A stretch of DNA of 64,000 bases from Laspinema palackyanum D2a. Lineage in GTDB: Bacteria > Cyanobacteriota > Cyanobacteriia > Cyanobacteriales > Laspinemataceae. The stretch is from positions 1 through 64,000 of the forward strand of contig JAMXFF010000031.1 in NCBI GenBank assembly GCA_025370845.1, read 5' to 3'. Under the pieces are notes generated by a model. It was not told the DNA's origin. It was given only the letters and a program-made list of their open reading frames with translations, and did not search any database. Of this stretch, positions 9,840 to 19,584 are shown piece by piece. Numbering within the stretch: position 1 is the first letter of the stretch; each line of letters begins with the position of its first letter. A program made the position numbers and the translations under genes.

Positions 9840-12545
9840 TTAAGAAGCAATTTGTTGAGAAAATTTCGTTAGCCCCACTAACGAGTTACCTGAGCGTTCT
9901 AAAATTTCTCGACGGGCTTTTTGTTCTTCGGGGTTATTGGCTAAGGCCGCCAATAGTTGCCAACTGGGATAGTAACGGCAAGGAGTATAAGTTCCCTGAG
10001 TTTCTACAAGCCAGTGAGAACAACCCTCTGTTTTGTTGGGAAAGAAACTGGCAGAAGCATTTTTTTCGATAATGGATGGGGGATAGCGAAAAATGTTTAC
10101 GAAGCTTTCAACCGCTGAAGGCTGAATCCTGCCGACCAAGCGAGTCGTTAAATTTTGAAGAATTTTGGCCCCGGCTGAAGAGGCGGCAATCGTATCTGGG
10201 TCTTGGGCTGATAATAAGACCCGGATTCCGCTTTTGGCTCCATTGGCACAAAGTTTACCCAACAAGTTGGCAATACTGTCAAACTGAAATAAAATCGGCG
10301 CTTCATCTACAAAGAAAATTGAAGCAGAAGCGGCTAAAGCTCGACGGAGTGCAGCCGAGTAGGCCGCTAAACTAATAATTGCTGCATCTTCATCATTCGA
10401 TAAATTCCGTAAGGCAAATACTAACAGTTGGGAATCGCTACGGAAGGTTGACGGAGAAGAAATCGCCTGCCCGACACGAGAAGTTAACCAAAACCGTAAC
10501 CGGAGTTTAATCCGCTCAATTGCCGTTTGAGTATCGCCTGGAATCAACTCTAATTGTAACCGTTCTCCCGAACAATAGGAGATAAAATCGCTTAAAGTGG
10601 GCATATCCTGCCAAGCTGAAGAGCCAATCCCTTCCACATAGGCCCGGGCATAACGATGACGGATTTGATTGTCCGTGAAAAAGGCAGTTAATGCTAACCC
10701 TAACACCGACCGAATTGTGTCGGTTAAAACTGGATCGGCAATCCCACCTAGCCTTGACCCGACGACCATTGCCATTAAGGCAGATAGCAAAAAGTCTTGA
10801 TAATCTTGAAACCGTTGGGTTTGCAATTTCCCTTCAAGTCCTTTGAGGTCAGGAATTTCAAAGAGATTACTAGACTCTGAGCCAATGTCAAAATAGGCTC
10901 CTATTCCTTTCAAAAACCGAGTTAAGTCATCAAAGGTACTGCTGCCATCTGGTTTGGGGTAGTCCATAATGACCACAGGCATTTGATGGGCTAAGGCTTG
11001 GATGATGCATCCTCCAACCAAAGTAGATTTACCCCCTCGACTTGTACTAAAAAACCCTAAATTTTGATGTTGAGTGTATAAATCAAGATAGACGGGATTA
11101 CCCCCTTCTTGGGAAATTAATTCTAATCCCCTCTTATCGGTGGGTTTAATTCGGACTAAAGACATTAATCCGGGTACTTCTGAAGACAAATAAAGTTGCC
11201 GCCGATTGAATGGGGTACTTAATAATTTATCCCATACCAACGGCAAACACTGCAACCAAAGTTTCCAAGGATATTCCGTTTCCCGCAACACCCATGCTGG
11301 AGGCAAAAATAAGGATTCCAAATACCGTGCGGCTTCATCTAATTCTTGCCGGGTTTTTCGGTAAACTAAAAAAACAACCCCAACATGAATGGGAATCGAG
11401 CCTTCAAAGATTTCTTCTTGGGCAGCTATGGATTTTTTGAGGTTGAGTTGCGCCTTTACATCAACCGAATTGGATTGCAGGGAGCGCTCTTGAGCCGTCA
11501 TGGATTGCTTAACCAACCGCTGCATATTGGTCTTGACCAAGGTATCGCTACCTCGCGTAAGTTGGCAGACTATCTCGGTATCCCGGATGCGATCGCGAGA
11601 AATGACTGACCATAGATAGCACAGCTGTCGGCGCGCATCCGGCCATCCTCCCGGCTTTTCCACAAATGCTAAAGGGGCAATATAGCGCTGATTGAGATAA
11701 ATCCAGCGGCGATCGGGAATGGGGCTCGAGCTTTCCGACTGCATCAAGATGGTTACGGGGTGATACTTAGAATAGATTTCTTCTCTGACTCCCGTTTCAT
11801 CAAGTACCAACAATTGCGGAATCGGCACCGGCGGCGTCTCATTAAACCGCTTCCATAAGTGACTCCATAATTCCCGATCGCTTAACGGTCGAATAGACAA
11901 TCCCATGCCATTGGTTAAAAGTTGCTGCCAAATTTGATACCCATCATGGTAAGCACAGAGTAACACTTGTTCGACTCGCCGATATTGCCGTTCTTCTAAC
12001 TGTCCCGTAAATGAATGCCACCACCGTTCTCCTCGGGATAATAACTTCTCAATCCAATCTGTTTTTTGATGAGCAAATGCCTCCACGGTATAAGTAACAT
12101 ACAGTCGCAAAAATACCGGCTTTCGTTGGCCCCGTTCTGTGAGTTCTCGTAATCGCATCCGCTCTGCATACAATAAATAGCGCAATTCCGTATTGGAACA
12201 CTGTTCAAATAAATCTTGAAGTTCTTGTTCCCGGTGGGTGCTATCTGCGAATGAACCCAAATTCACGGTTAAGGTTTCACCGACGGGTAAATCTTTCAAT
12301 CCCGCTTCAATTGCCTGAAGGGTAGGCTCTACCTCTTCGTCGGTGAGAGTCGCATGAATTCCTTGGCAATCAAACCCAAAAATAAGTTTAAACTGATGTT
12401 CTCCTTTTCTTAACAAATAAACCCCGATAGGAGAAGATGCCAAATCAACACGAACTAAAGAAGCTAAGTTGACCACATCTTCTAATGGAGTAAACCGCTG
12501 ATTTCCCCAGCCCCTATCAATAGATTGTCTTCCGACTTTGGTCAT
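9840..12545 (-). CDS. virB4: VirB4/TraC-family secretion ATPase
   Basis: A 901-aa protein, the right size for the VirB4/TraC/TrbE ATPase that powers pilus assembly and substrate transfer. The nucleotide loop is FFSTSRGGKSTLVGG near residue 500; the first position of the P-loop is Ser rather than the usual Gly. Walker B is SIFFVDEAP near residue 740, followed by GIRVLLSAQDPD, the usual arginine/glutamine-containing segment after it. The first 480 residues match the CagE/TrbE/VirB N-terminal domain only in length and general pattern. The start ATG overlaps the stop of the VirB3-like gene by 4 bases. Confidence 0.83.
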   Translation of the reverse strand: MTKVGRQSIDRGWGNQRFTPLEDVVNLASLVRVDLASSPIGVYLLRKGEHQFKLIFGFDCQGIHATLTDEEVEPTLQAIEAGLKDLPVGETLTVNLGSFADSTHREQELQDLFEQCSNTELRYLLYAERMRLRELTERGQRKPVFLRLYVTYTVEAFAHQKTDWIEKLLSRGERWWHSFTGQLEERQYRRVEQVLLCAYHDGYQIWQQLLTNGMGLSIRPLSDRELWSHLWKRFNETPPVPIPQLLVLDETGVREEIYSKYHPVTILMQSESSSPIPDRRWIYLNQRYIAPLAFVEKPGGWPDARRQLCYLWSVISRDRIRDTEIVCQLTRGSDTLVKTNMQRLVKQSMTAQERSLQSNSVDVKAQLNLKKSIAAQEEIFEGSIPIHVGVVFLVYRKTRQELDEAARYLESLFLPPAWVLRETEYPWKLWLQCLPLVWDKLLSTPFNRRQLYLSSEVPGLMSLVRIKPTDKRGLELISQEGGNPVYLDLYTQHQNLGFFSTSRGGKSTLVGGCIIQALAHQMPVVIMDYPKPDGSSTFDDLTRFLKGIGAYFDIGSESSNLFEIPDLKGLEGKLQTQRFQDYQDFLLSALMAMVVGSRLGGIADPVLTDTIRSVLGLALTAFFTDNQIRHRYARAYVEGIGSSAWQDMPTLSDFISYCSGERLQLELIPGDTQTAIERIKLRLRFWLTSRVGQAISSPSTFRSDSQLLVFALRNLSNDEDAAIISLAAYSAALRRALAASASIFFVDEAPILFQFDSIANLLGKLCANGAKSGIRVLLSAQDPDTIAASSAGAKILQNLTTRLVGRIQPSAVESFVNIFRYPPSIIEKNASASFFPNKTEGCSHWLVETQGTYTPCRYYPSWQLLAALANNPEEQKARREILERSGNSLVGLTKFSQQIAS

Positions 12546-12910
12546 TGCTTTTTTCCTCGTGAATAAGATGAACGGGGTGGAGTCTTAGCTAAAAGTGGAG
12601 TAAATCTGGCAAAACCTCGGGACCACTTGGGAACCGGGATAAACTTACTGAGATACCACCAAGCTCCTTTAGCCGTGAGAATCCACCAGGTCGAGATTCC
12701 CCAAAAAGCCACTGCCCCAGTCACGACCCAGTTTTGGCCTAACCCTACTTTAATTAAGTAATAAGATGCTCCGGCAATGGCTACCCAGGGTAATAATTGA
12801 TCGGCGGGGAAAGGGCCGATGTTAGGATGCCTTCCTAGAGCTTGGTTCACTTTTTTGAAAGATGGAGTGGAGGACATAATTATCCCAACTATTAGGTAGT
12901 TTAAGTCCAC
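12542..12910 (-). CDS. VirB3/TraL-like small membrane protein
   Basis: A 122-aa protein with two adjacent hydrophobic segments (LLPWVAIAGASYYLIKVGL and WVVTGAVAFWGISTWWIL) and a basic C-terminus. VirB3/TraL proteins are short, have this double membrane segment, and are nearly always encoded just before virB4, with which they interact. Here the stop overlaps the virB4 start. Two starts are possible: residue 1, or the internal Met at residue 12 (MSSTPSF). I keep the longer form without strong preference. Confidence 0.6.
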   Translation of the reverse strand: MDLNYLIVGIIMSSTPSFKKVNQALGRHPNIGPFPADQLLPWVAIAGASYYLIKVGLGQNWVVTGAVAFWGISTWWILTAKGAWWYLSKFIPVPKWSRGFARFTPLLAKTPPRSSYSRGKKQ

Positions 12911-12925
12911 GAGTTGCTAGAGCAA

Positions 12926-13498
12926 TTAAGCTCCCCCGCCCCCTCCTATAATCAAATTGGTTAACACATCTCCTAAAGTCACAGCAATCAAAATAATCAG
13001 AGGTTGACGCGCTAGAGTTTGCCAATCCTCATCCTGCCGAACGGCATTGATCACTCGGACCAAGGCAATTCCTAAATAAATCAAGAAAATCCCTCGCAAA
13101 ACGTTGAAGACTAAAGGGACAACTTCTCCAGCTTCGGGGAACTGCTGAGACATCCAATCTTCTCCTCCCTGGAAAAATTGAGCCATTCCGGGTCCAGAAA
13201 AAATATCTAGCCACCACACGAGGAACACTGACATGAAAATTAGAATCTGAGTTGGGTAAACGGGAGAACGCCATTGAAATCTTTGCCCTTTTTTCTTGCC
13301 CCGCTTTCTTTCCAGCCCTAATGCTAAAGCCCCTGAGAATATCAACAAAAATTGTAGGAAAATAAACCAACTGAAGTGGATGATTCCCGACACCACTAAA
13401 AGACAACAAGCTATCCAAAATAAGTGGTTAAACGAAACCAATGGCCTGAGATAGGTCCCATTTATTTTTGTTTTGTGAGAGATAATAGGGAGTTTCAT
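12926..13498 (-). CDS. VirB2-like membrane protein, first gene of the secretion operon
   Basis: A 190-aa protein with four to five hydrophobic segments. The C-terminal half (FNVLRGIFLIYLGIALVRVI, a polar turn, then PLIILIAVTLGDVLTNLIIG) resembles the two-helix pilin arrangement of VirB2/TrbC. The N-terminal half adds two membrane segments and a basic loop (ERKRGKKKGQR). It heads the operon with only 15 bases to the VirB3-like gene. Pilin identity is inferred from position and topology. A VirB2-unrelated membrane protein is the alternative. Confidence 0.45.
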   Translation of the reverse strand: MKLPIISHKTKINGTYLRPLVSFNHLFWIACCLLVVSGIIHFSWFIFLQFLLIFSGALALGLERKRGKKKGQRFQWRSPVYPTQILIFMSVFLVWWLDIFSGPGMAQFFQGGEDWMSQQFPEAGEVVPLVFNVLRGIFLIYLGIALVRVINAVRQDEDWQTLARQPLIILIAVTLGDVLTNLIIGGGGGA

Positions 13499-13982
13499 TG
13501 GTACAATTTAATCAACTCTGTTACTTTTAGTGTTAGCAATCGTGAGTAGCTTAGGTGCTCTACCTCCAGGAATATAATAAATCTCACTAAAACTTATAGT
13601 TTCCATAGAGGATACCTCTAGGGAGCGATTTTAAGATGATAATCAGGCCAATTTCGAGGAGTATCTGGATATTCGGTCTAACTTTTTACTTAACCTGTAT
13701 AAGCCCTTCCCCTCCTTTAATCTTTGATATCAGTAGGATGGGCGCTTTGGGTCCCTCACCCTCCCTATCTGGAGGTAGAGAGGGAATGAAAAATTAGGTG
13801 GTGAAAAACCTGGAGAAAGTGGGTCGATTAAAATAGGAATAAATTTCCCCTAGTGCTTAACCTACGATGTTTTTTTTAATCCCTTAAAAAAAATAGGAGG
13901 GGCCAATTAATGCCACTCCTCTTACCCATCCTTGTCTTCATTACCCTTTTAGCCAGTAATGAGTACATATCCGTTCATTAAG
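13499..13982. other. Intergenic region upstream of the secretion operon
   Basis: No credible gene lies here. It probably holds the promoter of the minus-strand secretion operon on its left side and the terminator of the 175-aa gene on its right side. A TATAAT-like box appears at about 13574-13579 (ATATAATAA context) but I cannot assign a matching -35. Confidence 0.5.
13886..13920 (-). terminator. Rho-independent terminator for the 175-aa gene
   Basis: On the minus strand a hairpin (arms 13895-13903 and 13912-13920, one mismatch, loop of 8) is followed directly by a run of eight T (complement of the A-run at 13886-13893). It lies about 60 bases after the stop of the 175-aa gene and is correctly oriented for it. 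Confidence 0.65.
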
Positions 13983-14510
13983 CTAAAAGGAGTTAGGCTC
14001 CTTCCCTTGACGATCGCTCACAAACAGCTCGGGATAAAGCTGGTAGACATTCATTTCCTCCAGTGGATTTACTGGCGAACCGGCTTTGATGTCATAATAG
14101 TCGGCTGCTTCCATTGCGTAGGGAAGTTCCGTTAAACCTTCACCCTCTCGAATAGCCCGTAGATTAACCGCTCGTTTCATCTGTTCGGGTGGTTCATTTT
14201 TCCCTAAATTTTCCACGGGATAATCACATCCATAATTACGTTCGTAGGCTTCCCTTTGGGCCGTCAATACCTTTAATTCTCGATAGGTTTCAAACTCAAA
14301 TTCCTGAATTTGTTGGGCTGTATATCCCCGAGATAAATACTGCCCCTTAAACTCTTCTTTCATTGACCCATCGGCATTGTAGTGCGCCCGGATTTCCCTG
14401 GGGGCGAGGGCATATCCTGCCTCCTGGGGTTCCCTAGATTCAAAGCTTTCAGGACTATTTGAGGCATCCCGGACCTGGCTGTATAAAGTTTTAGAATTTG
14501 TTGGTTCCAT
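13983..14510 (-). CDS. Hypothetical soluble protein, 175 aa
   Basis: A hydrophilic protein with no membrane segment. It is rich in Glu, Tyr and Arg (EEFKGQYLSRGYTAQQIQEF; RNYGCDYPVENLG) and mainly helical in the middle. I do not recognise the family. It is transcribed divergently from the polymerase-like gene across about 80 bases and is followed by its own terminator, so it is a separate unit from the secretion operon. A conjugation-accessory or DNA-processing role is possible from location only. Confidence 0.6.
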   Translation of the reverse strand: MEPTNSKTLYSQVRDASNSPESFESREPQEAGYALAPREIRAHYNADGSMKEEFKGQYLSRGYTAQQIQEFEFETYRELKVLTAQREAYERNYGCDYPVENLGKNEPPEQMKRAVNLRAIREGEGLTELPYAMEAADYYDIKAGSPVNPLEEMNVYQLYPELFVSDRQGKEPNSF

Positions 14511-14589
14511 TGCTTAACTCTTTCTGGTTTCAGGGTGAATTTACTTAAATTATACATTTTTGGATAAGGCTCACCTCCTAGATTAAGCC

Positions 14590-17500
14590 ATGATAAATTT
14601 GCAACATTTCGATAACCAGCTCAACGACTGGATTTATATCAATGCCGAGGGAGAATCTCCTGAAATTTTGACGGAATCTCTGGAAAACACCATGCTAGAG
14701 GCTATTTTCCCGGAGGCTCCTGAAGGCACATTCAGTATCGGTGAAATCCAAAACTCAACCACTCCCGAGGACTTAGAGAAACACCCTAACCAACATAAAT
14801 TGCTCCTCGCCTCCGGAAAACGGCTGGTTTATGGTCCCGAGGATTATAAGCAAGCACTCGATCTCATCTTGCCCGACGAAAAAGATAAAGCCGCTTATGG
14901 GTCACTCTTTATCGGAAGTTGCCTGGACACTCTCAACAGCCGACAGGTCCGAATCTTAATTGTCGAGGATGACCGGGAATCTCCACAGGCGGGGGAAAAT
15001 GGCGGAATTTTACCCAATGGGTTGGCCTTAGCCCAAGTGGGTGACTCCCACGGCAAAATTTCTCCAGCCCTAGCTCGGTCCTGGGATACCCTCGATGCTA
15101 AACTTCAAAACGGCCCCCGAATTGATGGACAGCCCGATGAAATCATCCGTCATGTCGTACAACATCGAGCCTTTTTTCCTGATTTTCCAGGGGAAGCCAA
15201 AATTGCCAAGGGAACACTCGCCCCCAAATCTTTGGATGAGCTCGACCCCAGCCAACAGCAACCCCTAGACTTAATCTTGCCACGTTCCAGTTTCAAAGGA
15301 GGAACCACAAAACCAGCGGTTGGACTCTACGAAGTTTCAATGTGGATGGGAGTCAAATCAATTTCCGAATGGACCTTAACTTCCACAGCAGAAGCAGGGC
15401 TCGAAAGAGATACCCTGCGAACCCTAGAAAAAAAGGCAGCCTTTCTCAGCGTTGAATCGAACGATCCCCGAAAGGTAGCGCGGCTTTACTGCGAGACTTA
15501 CGAAAAAGCCCAAGCGGCCCGTTTGGTAAATGCGCGCACTGAAGACAACCAAAATATCTCCCCAAAAGATTCTGAACCCTCCTCAACAGAACAGACTTTT
15601 TACAAAATCTTGAAAGCTGAGTTAGCCGGGGGCCATTCCCAGCTGCTCGAATCAAAGTATGTACGAGATAAACTGGATGAATTTTTGCGTTCTTCTCGCC
15701 TAGAAATAGCCACAGGCGGAGCGATTAAGTGGGATAGGGCCAGCATCATTATCCCCTCAAAAGAGTTAAATGATGACCAAGTTTGCGTTCCCAAATTTGA
15801 TTATGGGAATGAAATCCTCGGATTCCGCTCTCCCCTGCTCTATGAAGATGCGATCGCCGTCCAAACCAATACTTTTACCACGGACCTCCTCGACCCAGAG
15901 GGACGCCCGCTTGTGGGAGTCGCCGTAGTTAGTGATGAGTCCTATCCTGAATACCTGGCCCGCCGAATTGAAGGAATAACGGGTTGCTCGGTCATTTCTT
16001 CTGAAACGTTACGCGATCGCCCCACGATTGCCCCAGACGAAAGTGTTCGAGATTATGCACTGCGGCTATTTGCTGAAGAATTTATCAAAATTGAAGCCCA
16101 AACTCAATTTCAAAAAGACCCAACCGCTTTACAATCATCCGAACGCACCCAACTGGAGACTCAGTTGCAGCAACATTTGGATAAGCTGGACAATACCCTA
16201 AAACATCAAACCTACAGCCAAGCCGCCGGGGAAGATTATGATGGGGATTCCAAATCCTTTGCTCTGAGCGCCTCTTATCCAAAAACGACCACCTACCTCA
16301 AACAGCAACAAAACCCACACCGCGCTCACCCACCCACACCCAAGCTCAAGAAGGCTTCCTTTGTTGAATCTGATGGCTCCCCTTCCCCGCTCACCAAAAT
16401 AGCGCTACATACAGCCAACCACTGGGTCGGGATTGCTAATAATCAAGTCAAAGCAGCACGCTGTGTGGAGGAAGAAGTCGAAGTTCTGAGGGACTATGGC
16501 TCGATTCAAGAGCAGCAAGGCTATCTGCGTCAAATTAACTCCCATTACCAAACCCTGCTGCAAGTTGATCGCCAGGCTGTTCAGGTGAGCCAGCGGCTCC
16601 CGGATGACGTTCGAGCTGACGTTGAATCGTTCGCGGCCCTACCTCCTATTGTCGCACCTGAGCAAGTTAAAGAAGAGTTAGACCGATATCGCCAATTTAT
16701 TCGGTTTAAAGTCGTACCCCCCCTACTCATTCAAAACCAGATTGCCGTGGATAGCAAAAAAAGTGCTACCCCGATGGATGAAACAGTGGTCAAGCAATAT
16801 GGTAATCTCGTCCATCGCATCCCCAGTTATCTGCGGGAAAAAAAACATCCAGACATTTACAAAAATGGTCGAGTCATCCAGACCAATGGCTACTCGTTAA
16901 AAGAACTCAACATTCAAAATGTCAACAGCCATTTTCAAAGAACCGAGCTAGAAGCTCGTCCAATTGAGCAGTTTCGAGATTTATTCCCCAGTAAAACCCC
17001 CACGGGGGAAGCTGTGTTTTCACCCAGCCAAAAGTTGCGGGCATTGCAGGCGAAGACCGAATTTGATCGCCTGTTCAATTACGCCAAAGAGCAGGATATG
17101 AAACGCCGAAGTGAGTTAGGGCCAGTGTTGCGCTGTCAAACCGGCGGCGGAAAAGAACTGGACATCACCAATATTACTGAGGCTAATCATCCCTTAGCGT
17201 TTCAAGCCAATGAATTTGAGGTTTTTTTCGTCCCCAATAAGCAGCGGCATACTTATCCGCACCATCAAGTTTTGGCCCTTGCCAAAACCGGCGAAACTTT
17301 GGAAAATGGAAAACCGAAATGGGCGGTATTGGGGACGCTCAGCGAAAGTGACCGGAAGGCTTATCATAAGGGGGCTGAAACGATAGAAGCCAGACTACAA
17401 CTTTTAGAAAGAAAACCCGGAATCAGCGAAAAGCAATGCCAACTCTTATTTGAACGAGCCACCACAATGGCGTCAGTTTGGAGGGAGCAAGTCAAAGAAA

Positions 17501-19584
17501 GGGGTGAACTCTTCGCAATGGCGGCGGCTACCTGGCATTTATGCACGACTCCAGATAATCGTTCGGCATCCGAGAAAGACCCCTGTGAATACAAAATCCA
17601 ACATTTTGTCTTTGCCGCGTTCCCCGATGAAATTGCCGAGCAATGCAAATCCCTCCAATTTCGCCAACTGATGGTGACGGGAATCCAAGGGGTCGAAGCC
17701 ATCCCCACTGGCGAAATTTCTCTTAAGGTGGATTGCGATCGCCAATTACCCCCGGATGACCCTTTGGCGGGACAACGAATTCTTTTGGCTTCACGCGAAC
17801 CCGGCCACTCTGAAAGAATCGGAACTCTGAATGTAAAAGAAGCACAACTCCCTGTGGGAACTCAAGCCCAAGGAATCTGTACCCCAGGACTATGCTACAG
17901 CGCTACCCTAAACATTGAAGGATTACCGGAACCCATTTCCATTGGAAAAATCAACGAAAATGACTTTGCCCATGTCCCTTTGACCGGGCAAACTCTCCCC
18001 ATTCAGCTCCAATCTCTCCCCTCGATGTCCTACCTCGTTAGAACCGAACAAGGACAACTCATTGGAGAACTCGATAGCGATTCTGTCGCTTGCTTAAACA
18101 ATGCCGGAGTTTTAAATCGGCGGTTTGCGTTCTCGGCCTCCTTGCAAACCCTCGGCAAACAACAAGGAACTTACAGTTTAGCCACAACCGCCAAGGGTAA
18201 TACGCTGGCCATCCGTAAGCAAAACACCCTGCGTGGAGGGGCCTTTAAAACACATCGTTTCACTGGCGAAACTTTACGATTAGTCGTCGAAGAACAACGC
18301 ATTCAACAAATCGCGGCGGTTGTCCCTGATGCTGATGGAAGCAGGGTTTTGGGAATTTTCACCCCGAATACCAAATCTTCTAAAATTGCTGTGCAGAAAG
18401 CCTTTGGTACAAATCCACCAGGAGCCTCGGATGCCCAACTCAAACAAGCTTTTGAACGGGGAGCTTTAGAAAACTTAACATTTGAGGCTCAAGTTTGGGG
18501 TAAAACTTCAACCCTTTGCGTCACAATTGACCCCAGCTCCATCCGCTATCCGGATATTTGGGTAAGTCCAAAAACACCTGAGTCCGAAAGCGCAACTCAC
18601 CCGCGCGATCGCCTAGAAGAAAATTTGCTGAATACTTTAATGACTCCCATTATTCCTCATTACTTAGAAACCGACTCTTCACCCAATCAACAGCTTTACG
18701 GACTGACTGTCGATGCTCATAAAATTGAACAAGTACGGAATTTTTTAGACCACCAGCAGATTCCCTACTACCAAGTTGATCCCTCTTCTGATGAAATGTT
18801 CTTAGAAACAAAGCGAGGATATGCAGTCTTGCGAGCTTTCGAGGGTGATGTTCCTGAATCCATTAAACAAAAAATCTCCCAGAAGTATGGAGAACCCTTG
18901 AATGCCAATTTGACTGATTTAGCTACGATCAGCCCTTATCATCAATATCTTGAATCTACACCCCCATTAGAATCGAAAGAAGGTTTGCAGGTCCGCTCCG
19001 TTCTGGAACAATCGGCTACATCTGGGCACTTTGTGGCAGACGACTTCCCCCAGAAGGCGATCGCCTCCGGCATAGCTCCGCTTACCTCCGCTAACTCAAA
19101 CCCAACTTTGCAAACTGAGCAAACTGACCCGGCCCCCAAGCAGGCGATTGCCTCCGGCATAGCTCCGCTTACCGCAACTAATCCAACCCCAACCCCTCAA
19201 TCTGACCCTTCTCCCGGGGAAGCGATTGCAACTAACCCAACCCCAACCCCTGAATCTGACCCTTCTCCCCGGGAAGCGATCGCAACTAACCCAACTCCGC
19301 AAACTGACCCGGCCCCCAAACAGGCGATCGCAACTAACCCAACTCCGCAAACTAACCCTTCTCCACAGGAGGCAGCAGTAGAAGAAGTCCGTAATTGGTA
19401 TCGAGCTGCCCACCAATTGGGTAAACCGGAACCCTACTTAAAGCGGATTAGCGAGATTGGTCAGGCAGTAAAACAGGGCCATCCACTTTCAGAAGCGGCA
19501 GCCACGGCGATGCACCAGGATATCCACAAATTTGTGGAACAATCCTGGCGCTCCTCAAACTCTTCTAGGGAATCAACCCGGTGA
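14590..19584 (+). CDS. Putative single-chain double-psi beta-barrel RNA polymerase (YonO/RdRP-like), 1664 aa
   Basis: The reading frame carries, in order, signatures of the one-chain polymerases related to phage YonO and eukaryotic RNA-dependent RNA polymerases. There is a first-barrel lysine in FPGEAKIAKGTL (K207), and a second basic pair in LILPRSSFKGG (R232, K236) about 29 residues later. GFRSPLL at 411-417 matches the R-x-P strand before the active site, and GEDYDGD holds the metal-binding triad D549, D551, D553. HWVGIANN at 611-618 and IAVDSKKSATP at 718-728, then HPDIY at 753-757, resemble the post-active-site segments of RdRPs. Residues about 780-1480 are beta-rich and unassigned. The tail (about 1485-1605) is a Thr/Pro repeat followed by a helical end. 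The start ATG has a weak ribosome site. Its 3' end overlaps parB by 12 bases, convergently. Template and product are unknown; the family call is from motifs read by eye. Confidence 0.6.
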   Translation: MINLQHFDNQLNDWIYINAEGESPEILTESLENTMLEAIFPEAPEGTFSIGEIQNSTTPEDLEKHPNQHKLLLASGKRLVYGPEDYKQALDLILPDEKDKAAYGSLFIGSCLDTLNSRQVRILIVEDDRESPQAGENGGILPNGLALAQVGDSHGKISPALARSWDTLDAKLQNGPRIDGQPDEIIRHVVQHRAFFPDFPGEAKIAKGTLAPKSLDELDPSQQQPLDLILPRSSFKGGTTKPAVGLYEVSMWMGVKSISEWTLTSTAEAGLERDTLRTLEKKAAFLSVESNDPRKVARLYCETYEKAQAARLVNARTEDNQNISPKDSEPSSTEQTFYKILKAELAGGHSQLLESKYVRDKLDEFLRSSRLEIATGGAIKWDRASIIIPSKELNDDQVCVPKFDYGNEILGFRSPLLYEDAIAVQTNTFTTDLLDPEGRPLVGVAVVSDESYPEYLARRIEGITGCSVISSETLRDRPTIAPDESVRDYALRLFAEEFIKIEAQTQFQKDPTALQSSERTQLETQLQQHLDKLDNTLKHQTYSQAAGEDYDGDSKSFALSASYPKTTTYLKQQQNPHRAHPPTPKLKKASFVESDGSPSPLTKIALHTANHWVGIANNQVKAARCVEEEVEVLRDYGSIQEQQGYLRQINSHYQTLLQVDRQAVQVSQRLPDDVRADVESFAALPPIVAPEQVKEELDRYRQFIRFKVVPPLLIQNQIAVDSKKSATPMDETVVKQYGNLVHRIPSYLREKKHPDIYKNGRVIQTNGYSLKELNIQNVNSHFQRTELEARPIEQFRDLFPSKTPTGEAVFSPSQKLRALQAKTEFDRLFNYAKEQDMKRRSELGPVLRCQTGGGKELDITNITEANHPLAFQANEFEVFFVPNKQRHTYPHHQVLALAKTGETLENGKPKWAVLGTLSESDRKAYHKGAETIEARLQLLERKPGISEKQCQLLFERATTMASVWREQVKERGELFAMAAATWHLCTTPDNRSASEKDPCEYKIQHFVFAAFPDEIAEQCKSLQFRQLMVTGIQGVEAIPTGEISLKVDCDRQLPPDDPLAGQRILLASREPGHSERIGTLNVKEAQLPVGTQAQGICTPGLCYSATLNIEGLPEPISIGKINENDFAHVPLTGQTLPIQLQSLPSMSYLVRTEQGQLIGELDSDSVACLNNAGVLNRRFAFSASLQTLGKQQGTYSLATTAKGNTLAIRKQNTLRGGAFKTHRFTGETLRLVVEEQRIQQIAAVVPDADGSRVLGIFTPNTKSSKIAVQKAFGTNPPGASDAQLKQAFERGALENLTFEAQVWGKTSTLCVTIDPSSIRYPDIWVSPKTPESESATHPRDRLEENLLNTLMTPIIPHYLETDSSPNQQLYGLTVDAHKIEQVRNFLDHQQIPYYQVDPSSDEMFLETKRGYAVLRAFEGDVPESIKQKISQKYGEPLNANLTDLATISPYHQYLESTPPLESKEGLQVRSVLEQSATSGHFVADDFPQKAIASGIAPLTSANSNPTLQTEQTDPAPKQAIASGIAPLTATNPTPTPQSDPSPGEAIATNPTPTPESDPSPREAIATNPTPQTDPAPKQAIATNPTPQTNPSPQEAAVEEVRNWYRAAHQLGKPEPYLKRISEIGQAVKQGHPLSEAAATAMHQDIHKFVEQSWRSSNSSRESTR
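19050..19370 (+). repeat. In-frame tandem repeat in the polymerase-like gene
   Basis: Copies of a short dispersed element with a HIP1-like core and CCGGCATAGCTCCGCTTAC (19061-19093 and about 19142-19172) alternate with units encoding AIATNPTP and SDPSP. They stay in frame and give a Pro/Thr/Ala-rich linker. The same GGCATAGC(T)TCGCTTAC element occurs outside genes at about 60414-60434 and inverted at about 31281-31305, so it is a mobile or amplifying small palindromic repeat. Confidence 0.6.

Noticed and set aside
19096..19416. Minus-strand 106-aa frame with repeated SLRSWVSCDR units
   Set aside because: Antisense of the Pro/Thr repeat in the polymerase-like gene.
14590..19584. Relaxase, helicase or primase as the identity of the 1664-aa protein
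   Set aside because: No HUH or Tyr relaxase motif, no Walker boxes and no TOPRIM pattern were found; the DxDGD and paired lysine pattern fits a different superfamily.
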